7,601 nucleotides of DNA. It comes from Rhodobacterales bacterium UBA3089. Its GTDB lineage: Bacteria; Pseudomonadota; Alphaproteobacteria; Rhodobacterales; Rhodobacteraceae. Where the stretch lies: contig DFBD01000139.1 in NCBI GenBank assembly GCA_002367255.1, forward strand, positions 1 through 7,601, read 5' to 3'. How positions within the stretch are numbered: the stretch's first letter is position 1; every line of letters starts with the position of its first letter. The translations under genes and the position numbers were made by a program. Positions 1 to 3,673 of the stretch are shown piece by piece. The notes below the pieces were generated by a model that saw only the letters and a list, made by a program, of their open reading frames with translations, did not search any database and was not told the origin of the DNA.

Positions 1-160
1 TTAGTGTTAGAGCAGCACTAGACCGAGGCACAAACTCCAAGAGAAACGCACGCATACTACTATCCATATCTTCAAAAAACCTTCTATATAAATCATTTTT
101 ATTTATATAAATTTGTCGAAAAACTGATGGATTTTTTGAAAATAATTCAATTAATTTCAA
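1..160 (-). CDS. Unidentified protein, N-terminal part, runs off left edge
   Basis: A reading frame on the minus strand is open from about 178 to the left edge. An in-frame TAA lies at 179-181. Translation gives a normal-looking polypeptide containing ELFSKNPSVFRQIYINKN and then MDSSMRAFLLEFVPRSSAAL. I do not recognise the family. No ATG lies near the beginning of the frame: TTG at 158-160 is the first candidate start but has no Shine-Dalgarno. An ATG at 65-67 has GAAGG 12 bases upstream. The upstream side may therefore be truncated by the island end at 310. The DNA is very AT-rich, unlike the core genes to the right, which fits horizontally acquired DNA. In such AT-rich DNA an open frame is less likely by chance, but only about 55 codons are visible, so reality and start are uncertain. 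Confidence 0.4.
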   Translation of the reverse strand, partial: MKLIELFSKNPSVFRQIYINKNDLYRRFFEDMDSSMRAFLLEFVPRSSAALTL

Positions 161-206
161 TTCATGCTGTTGTGATTTTTATCAGCGAAAGCAGTGGTTT
201 AGATTT

Positions 207-297
207 AATATTTTACAAATATTGCACGTCACGAAATACACTAATAAGATACAAATCTATTTGGTTACATGTAACTATTTGATATTATAAGATATTA
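207..297. repeat. AT-rich palindromes and direct repeats beside the att core
   Basis: Three small symmetric signals occur within 100 bases of the tRNA fragment. An inverted repeat AATATTT-TAC-AAATATT lies at 207-223. A perfect 12-base palindrome GTTACATGTAAC lies at 264-275. A direct repeat GATATTA at 281-287 and 291-297 is spaced by exactly 10 bases, one helical turn. Such clusters next to an attachment core can bind an integrase, an excision factor or a repressor. That role is inference: the sequence shows only the repeats, and AT-rich DNA produces some by chance. Confidence 0.35.
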
Positions 298-309
298 ATT
301 ATAGTTCAA

Positions 310-358
310 TGCCCTCCGAAGGCAGAGGTCGCGCGTTCGAATCGCGCCGGGTGCACCA
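310..358 (+). other. 3' fragment of tRNA-Arg(CCG), probable att core of an integrated island
   Basis: The segment reads as the 3' part of a tRNA. It has a partial anticodon 5' stem TGCC (310-313), loop CTCCGAA (314-320, anticodon CCG) and 3' stem GGCAG (321-325). Variable bases AGGTC follow (326-330), then T stem GCGCG / CGCGC around TTCGAAT (331-347), acceptor strand CGGGTGC (348-354), A and CCA (355-358). The matching 5' acceptor GCACCCG and D arm are absent upstream, where AT-rich DNA begins abruptly. tRNA-targeting integrases duplicate the 3' part of a tRNA at the far end of the inserted element, so this is best read as an attachment-site copy rather than a working tRNA. An intact copy should exist elsewhere. 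By orientation, an element would lie to its left. The integrase remnants to its right suggest that two elements used this site. Confidence 0.75.
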
Positions 359-406
359 ATAATTTCAATGGCTTAGAAGATTTCCTCTTTCTTTCTCCTT
401 CAAATC

Positions 407-476
407 CGCAACGATACCCGCAACGTTTCGTGCTGCTTTTCACCCTTTTAGGTGCGGTTTTGAATCGTATCGCAAC
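407..476 (+). repeat. Three CGCAAC repeats, possible integrase arm sites
   Basis: The hexamer CGCAAC occurs at 407-412, 419-424 and 471-476. The first two are part of an 8-base direct repeat CCGCAACG with a 12-base period. They lie 50-120 bases past the tRNA-derived core, where tyrosine integrases usually have arm-type binding sites. The repeats are seen directly; the role is inferred from position only. Nothing else recognisable lies between 359 and 518. Confidence 0.35.
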
Positions 477-518
477 CACGCTAGACGAGTTGATGTCGTA
501 GAACTATAGTCCAGAGGT

Positions 519-1112
519 GTGGATGACGGATACTTCTCGACATTCCTCACTTTCATCGGTCGAAGGGTAAAGGCATTGGGCTACATCGTTCTTGCGATTA
601 CGATCTTGATATTCAGTGCATTTGTGGTTCGGCAAGTTCTAATTGTGGCAGGACTCACTGCTTTTTTGGGATTTTCATTCTTTAAAAGTGATCGGAATTT
701 TAGAACAATCGCGGCCTTTTGCGTATTCGCAATCTTCTGGGTATTCCTTGCTATCGCCATCGCGTATTTCATCAAGTTAGACACACAGATTTCCGAGATG
801 AAGAAGGAAAGTGACTGCCACTCTGCCGCGTCGAAATCGGTTATCGTGATTTCTTTTCTCAACGAAGGTTTTGACCATCAGCGCGTAAATAGGGACATCT
901 ACTACAGCTTGAATCATGGCGGAATCCTAGAAGGCAATGCTGGGTTGGTGTTTCGGCTCGTGGATCACCTTAATGAACTCGAAAGCTCGGAAATTCATGA
1001 ACTTGACGGCAGTCCGTATGCTGACAGGATCAACTACCTTGAGCAAAAATGCCTGTCATGGAGAGAGTCCGCCAGTTTGCACAAGAGGTTTAAAGGCCAG
1101 AGAATGAACTAG
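519..1112 (+). CDS. Hypothetical membrane protein in island remnant
   Basis: This is a 197-codon frame whose product I do not recognise. Residues about 18-55 and 62-87 are strongly hydrophobic (ALGYIVLAITILIFSAFV; FCVFAIFWVFLAIAIAYFI), giving two or three membrane segments. A soluble, charged C-terminal region of about 110 residues follows, beginning KLDTQISEMKKESDCHSAAS. The only in-frame start near the 5' end is GTG at 519, with no well-spaced ribosome binding site. TTG at 576 has GAAGGG eight bases upstream and may be the true start, giving 178 residues. A strong hairpin follows the stop by 12 bases. The gene stands alone between the att core and integrase debris, and its base composition is more AT-rich than hrpB, so it is probably cargo of the island. 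The frame is intact, unlike its mobile neighbours. Confidence 0.6.
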   Translation: MDDGYFSTFLTFIGRRVKALGYIVLAITILIFSAFVVRQVLIVAGLTAFLGFSFFKSDRNFRTIAAFCVFAIFWVFLAIAIAYFIKLDTQISEMKKESDCHSAASKSVIVISFLNEGFDHQRVNRDIYYSLNHGGILEGNAGLVFRLVDHLNELESSEIHELDGSPYADRINYLEQKCLSWRESASLHKRFKGQRMN

Positions 1113-1124
1113 ACCTCGAATTTA

Positions 1125-1154
1125 GCAAGACCTTGGCTCGGTTCAAGGTCTTGC
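1125..1154 (+). terminator. Strong stem-loop after 519-1112 gene
   Basis: A perfect 11-bp inverted repeat, GCAAGACCTTG (1125-1135) and CAAGGTCTTGC (1144-1154), surrounds an 8-base loop GCTCGGTT. It starts 12 bases past the stop codon of the membrane-protein gene. No T-run follows on either strand, so it is not a textbook intrinsic terminator. It may act as a weak terminator or mRNA 3'-end stabiliser, or be a binding palindrome. A smaller hairpin, CCTATC-CC-GATAGG, lies at 1168-1181. Confidence 0.5.
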
Positions 1155-1281
1155 AACTACATGGGGGCCTATCCCGATAGGAATAATTTTCAAAGGATTA
1201 AACCTGATCTCTGACGTGCATGATTGTCTGTCGAACAGTCTTGAACTAACCTGCGAAGGTCGAATTTACCTCCCCCTTAGA

Positions 1282-1439
1282 TTACGTCCCCAAACGCTGC
1301 ATTGGCCCCATCGCGGCTTTATTATGCAATGGTGAATGTTGTTTATAAACACGCTCAAGGGTTTCCTGTGTAGTCGCAAAATAGTCTGTAGCGTCAGACA
1401 TTGTCAGTCCAGATTGGAAGCCAAGTGTTACAGCCGTAT
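1282..1439 (-). pseudogene. Tyrosine recombinase (integrase), C-terminal fragment
   Basis: Read on the minus strand, the last 52 codons give TAVTLGFQSGLTMSDATDYF, then ATTQETLERVYKQHSP, and end in MGPMQRLGT. This is the tail of a phage-type tyrosine integrase. The motif TLERVYxxHxP matches the family's ETLERVYGHHHPD segment, which carries the catalytic tyrosine, and TAVT follows the RH of the catalytic LRHTAVT box. Everything upstream is missing. At 1440 the frame runs into the end of an IS3-family element, and the junction falls at the catalytic histidine codon. With the core-binding fragment at 2401-2688 it may be one gene cut by the IS. It lies about 900 bases from the tRNA-derived att core, as expected for an island integrase. 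It cannot be active. The family assignment is by motif memory, not by search. Confidence 0.6.
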
Positions 1440-1503
1440 TGACCTGCGCCCCCAGGGCGCCTCCAAAACGATGTAGAGTCCGCCCAAACAAAGGACGGAT
1501 AAA

Positions 1504-1808
1504 ATGAAGAAGCGATTCACGGACGAGCAGATCATAGCGATGCTGAAAGAGCAGGAAGCTGGCGAGAAGACAGCGGACCTTTGTCGGCGTTACCGCATTA
1601 GCCAAGGCACATTTTACAAATACAAATCGAAGTATGGCGGCATGCACTGCACGGCAAGGTATCGCGCAGCGATGTCCCGAGAGTGGAACCGTCAGACGCG
1701 GCGCGGTTGCGAGCGTTGGAGGCCGAGAATAGCAAGCTGAAGAAGTTGTTGGCGGAGACGATGCTCGATATAGCCATGCTCCGCGACGTAAATTCAAAAA
1801 AGTGGTAA
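1504..1808 (+). pseudogene. IS3-family transposase OrfA, interrupted
   Basis: OrfA is the DNA-binding subunit that, fused to OrfB by programmed frameshifting, makes the active IS3-family transposase. The N-terminus MKKRFTDEQIIAMLKEQEAG, with a helix-turn-helix through about residue 43 (DLCRRYRISQGTFYKYKSK), is typical of the IS407 group. AAGGAC lies upstream of the ATG. After KYGGM the frame is broken by a 41-base insertion (1645-1685). It then resumes in another frame as EPSDAARLRALEAENSKLKK, the leucine-zipper-like region, ending DVNSKKW and TAA at 1806-1808. Removing the insertion restores a continuous family-like protein of about 88 residues, so the insertion is the only obvious lesion in orfA. 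Confidence 0.75.
1645..1685 (+). repeat. Structured insertion, copy 1 (in orfA)
   Basis: These 41 bases separate the codons for KYGGM and EPSDA of OrfA and belong to neither. The core folds as outer stem CAC/GTG (1650-1652 with 1683-1685), internal loop GGCA (1653-1656) facing GAGA (1679-1682), then an inner stem GG-TATCGC (1658-1665) with GCGATG-T-CC (1669-1677) closed by GCA. The stem has one wobble and one bulged T. A 5-base tail CACTG precedes the core. Confidence 0.6.
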
Positions 1809-1993
1809 CGCCTGAGGCTAAGTGACAAGCTGTGGATCACTTGTGCGAAGCGCATGGAGTTAGCCAGCGTCGGGCGTGTGCAACCATGCAGGTGGATCGA
1901 TCCACGGTGCGCTGCCAATCGAAACGGCCCGATGACAGTGATTTGCGCGAAGAGATCAAACTGGTGGCAAAGGAACGCCGCCGTTTTGGGTAT

Positions 1994-2032
1994 CCTTTGG
2001 CTGACAGGTGATTGCATGCAATCGCCGAGAAG
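1994..2032 (+). repeat. Structured insertion, copy 2 (in orfB)
   Basis: These 39 bases lie between RRFGY and RRIQVMLERKG of OrfB and bring an in-frame TGA. The outer stem is GCT/AGC (2000-2002 with 2031-2033, the last base shared with the resumed codon). The internal loop is GACA (2003-2006) facing GAGA (2027-2030). The inner stem is GGTGATTGCA with TGCAATCGCC (2007-2026), containing the perfect palindrome GATTGCATGCAATC. Confidence 0.6.
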
Positions 2033-2074
2033 CGCCGCATTCAGGTGATGCTGGAACGGAAAGGGATATTCATG

Positions 2075-2115
2075 AGACTGTTACCCGGCAAGGCATGTTT
2101 GCATGCCTGAGAGGG
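2075..2115 (+). repeat. Structured insertion, copy 3 (in orfB)
   Basis: These 41 bases lie between KGIFM and HKKLRRIY of OrfB, apparently replacing one codon and shifting the frame. The outer stem is CCC/GGG (2084-2086 with 2113-2115). The internal loop is GGCA (2087-2090) facing GAGA (2109-2112). The inner stem is AGGCATG/CATGCCT (2091-2097 with 2102-2108), perfect over 7 bp, closed by TTTG. A 9-base tail AGACTGTTA precedes the core. Confidence 0.6.
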
Positions 2116-2400
2116 CATAAGAAGCTCAGGCGCATTTATGCTGAGGAAAAGCTGCAGGTGCGCCGTAGAGGTGGCCGGAAGCGTGCTCTGGGCACAAGGA
2201 AACCAATGGTGCTGCCGGGGCCCAAACCAGCGTTGGAGCCTCGACGTCGTGAATGATGCGCTTACCGATGGGCGCAGGTTCCGAATTCTGACTGTGATTG
2301 ATGACTACACCCGCGAGAACTTGGCACTGGTGGCTGACACATCGCTATACGGTCTGCGTGTATCACGAAAGTTGGATCAGATCGTTGCCGAGCGCGGTAT

Positions 2401-2688
2401 CCACCGAGCCTCCCTCACTTTCAATCAGGCTCAAAAACTTCCCGATTTCTATGTGTGTTAGGGTGTTTATTGATTTGTTTCCAAGATTTAGAATGATTAG
2501 GCGATTCAGTCGCGAGGCCCGAGCCTTGGCAGTATCAAGGGTAACTGCTTCTCGGCGTGCACCAAGTAAACTCCCGTTGAAAGCAGCCTGAATGTAGTTA
2601 TCTGCAACAACACCGAATCTTTGTGCTTATTTGACCGCAATGAGCTTAACTTGCCTCTTTTCTTTCTCTGCCTCCACAGCGCGTGGAT
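2401..2688 (-). pseudogene. Integrase N-terminal/core-binding domain fragment
   Basis: On the minus strand one frame reads RGDPRAVEAEKEKRQVKLI, a TAA at 2627-2629, then QRFGVVADNYIQAAFNGSL, TAKARASRLNRLIILNLGNK and INTLTHIEIGKFLSLIESEG. The pattern (G)DP.A...EK.K, then a helix-rich stretch ending LGNK.I..LT..EI..FL..IE..G, matches the core-binding domain of tyrosine integrases, where LG..PI..IT..EV...L..IE..G is usual. No conventional start codon is visible, one stop interrupts it, and it is fused at about 2688 to an IS3-family orfA and at about 2400 to the truncated IS407-like element. The frame happens to stay open into the IS to 2363. Order and strand fit the N-terminal part of the integrase whose tail is at 1282-1439. 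The identification rests on pattern memory and could be wrong. Confidence 0.45.
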
Positions 2689-2913
2689 CTCCTCGCGCAA
2701 TATACGGACTTCTTTGCGAAGGCGCATATTCTCCGTTTCAAGGTCGGTATGAGGCCCAGACATAAGGGCATCGTCTTGATATTTTTGGACCCAACGATTC
2801 AACGTCAAAAGCCAATACCTAAGTCTTCAGCAAAATTGCTGACGCGTCAAAGCACTTGTCAATGCCAAGCGAATTGCTTCTTTGCTAAATTCATTTCCGT
2901 GTCTTGGTGCCAT
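2689..2913 (-). pseudogene. IS3-family transposase OrfA, frameshifted and truncated
   Basis: ATG at 2911-2913 is preceded by AAGGAGAC, a good ribosome binding site. Translation gives MAPRHGNEFSKEAIRLALTS, then ALTRQQF and a TGA. The following text AEDLGIGF lies one frame over. The first frame then resumes as TLNRWVQKYQDDALMSGPHT and ETENMRLRKEVRILREE. This is the OrfA layout: helix-turn-helix, then a coiled-coil leucine zipper. The out-of-frame interval is 30 bases, the length expected of the intact gene, so one inserted T (in TTTT near 2843) and one lost base about 25 bases later compensate each other but leave a stop. The end is cut after LREE, where the family continues REVLKKA. Confidence 0.65.
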
Positions 2914-2981
2914 GTTCTGTCTCCTTGATGGCCAATAGTGCTATCAAGTGCTCGAAACTTTCTACGGACAAATCCACCCCA
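2689..2981 (-). mobile_element. Second IS3-family remnant, left end with orfA only
   Basis: This comprises a partial orfA (start at 2913) plus its leader. Reading on the minus strand, the outer end is placed near 2981 (TGGGGTGGATTTGTCC), followed by about 70 bases of leader to the ATG. The end position is an estimate, from the TG dinucleotide and the change of character of the sequence. The inner part is lost at about 2689 by fusion to the integrase fragment, so orfB and the other terminal repeat are missing. It is unrelated to the IS407-like copy. Confidence 0.5.
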
Positions 2982-3033
2982 CCTTCTGCCTAAATTCTGT
3001 CGTGTGTTGTGATGCCATTTCATTTCTCTTTTT

Positions 3034-3046
3034 GCGTATAATACGC
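3034..3046 (+). promoter_or_regulatory. TATAAT box inside a 13-base palindrome
   Basis: A consensus -10 hexamer TATAAT (3037-3042) is embedded in the perfect palindrome GCGTAT-A-ATACGC. No good -35 lies 16-18 bases upstream. It may be a promoter overlapped by an operator, active on either strand, or the outer boundary signal of the island debris. It is about 140 bases from the cytochrome b561 start. Confidence 0.3.
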
Positions 3047-3117
3047 GATTAAAGGAGCGGCACAATTCCGCGACAGGTTCAGCCTCCGACAGATGCAAGT
3101 TATTCAATACTCACCTA

Positions 3118-3146
3118 TTGCCGTTCCCCGCAATTGACGCTATACA
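3118..3146 (+). promoter_or_regulatory. Probable promoter of cytochrome b561 gene
   Basis: TTGCCG (3118-3123) and TATACA (3141-3146) are separated by exactly 17 bases. Transcription would begin near 3153, leaving a leader of about 29 bases with AAAGGA (3167-3172) nine bases before the ATG at 3182. This supports the internal ATG as the real start over the in-frame TTG at 3134, which would overlap the promoter. Confidence 0.5.
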
Positions 3147-3181
3147 TTCACAATGCAATCAATCCCAAAGGAACGCCAGTC

Positions 3182-3673
3182 ATGCCAAACCATGTCACCG
3201 GATATAATCGCACACAGATCACTCTTCATTGGATCATCGCGGCGCTCGTAGTCTTCCAATTCGTCGGTCACGAGGCCATCGTCGATGTCAGTGCGCTGAT
3301 CGCCAAAGGTCAGGATCCAGCGATCCCAATCCTTGCGCGCGCGCATGTTTTGCTCGGCATATTAACCCTGATACTAGCCATCTGGCGGGTCGTTTTGCGC
3401 CTAACCCGCGGGGCCCCGGACCTACCAGCCGAAGAAAGTGCCGCCCTGAAAATGGTCGCCAAGATTACCCACCTCGCCCTTTACGGGGCGATTTTCATCA
3501 TGCCGCTGTCGGGAATGGGCGCTTGGTTTGGTGGGCAGGAATTTGCTTCTACCGTGCATTTGACCTTCAAATTCGTGGTGATAATCTCGGTCGCGCTGCA
3601 TGTTGCTGGTGCTTTATATCAGCAATACGTCCTTAAAACCGGCCTCCTCAAACGCATGATGAAAGCCGAGTAA
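3182..3673 (+). CDS. Cytochrome b561 family protein
   Basis: A 163-residue inner-membrane di-haem cytochrome of the bacterial b561 (CybB-like) family. Such proteins pass electrons between quinone and other acceptors; the E. coli member oxidises superoxide with ubiquinone. Four hydrophobic segments are visible at about 15-36, 51-74, 95-117 and 125-150. Histidines H16 (TLHW), H55 (RAHVLLG), H97 (ITHLALY) and H140 (ALHVAGALYQ) are placed as the four haem ligands. The signatures IWRVVLRLTRG at the end of helix 2 and MPLSGM in helix 3 are typical. The start was chosen for its ribosome binding site and upstream promoter, and because YNRTQITLHW is the usual N-terminus. The length is normal. The stop codon directly abuts that of convergent hrpB. 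No partner gene is nearby, so the electron donor and acceptor cannot be inferred. Confidence 0.88.
   Translation: MPNHVTGYNRTQITLHWIIAALVVFQFVGHEAIVDVSALIAKGQDPAIPILARAHVLLGILTLILAIWRVVLRLTRGAPDLPAEESAALKMVAKITHLALYGAIFIMPLSGMGAWFGGQEFASTVHLTFKFVVIISVALHVAGALYQQYVLKTGLLKRMMKAE

Larger units (their letters stand above)
1440..2400 (+). mobile_element. Truncated, decayed IS3-family element (IS407-like)
   Basis: The left end is placed at about 1440 (TGACCTGCGCCCCC), resembling the TG-starting terminal repeats of this group. It also coincides with the break in the integrase frame. orfA begins at 1504 and orfB overlaps its end. The right end is lost: after the transposase text LDQIVAERG (to about 2397) similarity stops and unrelated sequence begins, so the right terminal repeat and the second half of the catalytic domain are gone. 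Three structured 39-41 bp segments are inserted in the coding region. The element sits between two integrase fragments, which suggests it landed in the integrase gene and that an adjacent deletion later removed its right end together with the middle of the integrase. Confidence 0.7.
1802..2400 (+). pseudogene. IS3-family transposase OrfB, interrupted and truncated
   Basis: OrfB carries the DDE integrase-like catalytic domain. A GTG at 1802 overlaps the orfA stop, the expected arrangement, and gives VVTPEAK, then a TGA where the family has arginine. It continues QAVDHLCEAHGVSQRRACAT and EEIKLVAKERRRFGY. Two insertions (1994-2032 and 2075-2115) interrupt it, followed by HKKLRRIYAEEKLQVRRRGG. 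A small indel near 2220 shifts the frame into GPNQRWSLDVVNDALTDGRR, which holds the first catalytic aspartate (in WSLD). Text stops at LDQIVAERG, before the second aspartate (SDNG motif) and the glutamate, which are absent. It is therefore inactive for several independent reasons. Between lesions the similarity to the family remains high, so decay appears recent. Confidence 0.75.

Noticed and set aside
310..358. Functional tRNA gene
   Set aside because: The 5' acceptor strand and the D arm are absent, so it cannot fold into a tRNA.
1282..1797. A single 171-codon minus-strand gene
   Set aside because: Only its last 52 codons resemble an integrase. The rest reads backwards through the IS407-like element and is a chance fusion.
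2552..2571. Possible second att core (GGCGTGCACCA resembling the tRNA end CGGGTGCACCA)
   Set aside because: The match is limited to about ten bases, lacks the TTCGAAT arm, and lies within the coherent integrase-fragment reading frame.
2859..3107. 82-codon frame on the minus strand upstream of the second IS3 remnant
   Set aside because: It overlaps the start of the frameshifted orfA in another frame and spans its leader; its sequence has no family resemblance.
3134..3181. TTG start of cytochrome b561 at 3134
   Set aside because: It overlaps the predicted promoter, lacks a good ribosome site, and the usual family N-terminus begins at the ATG at 3182.
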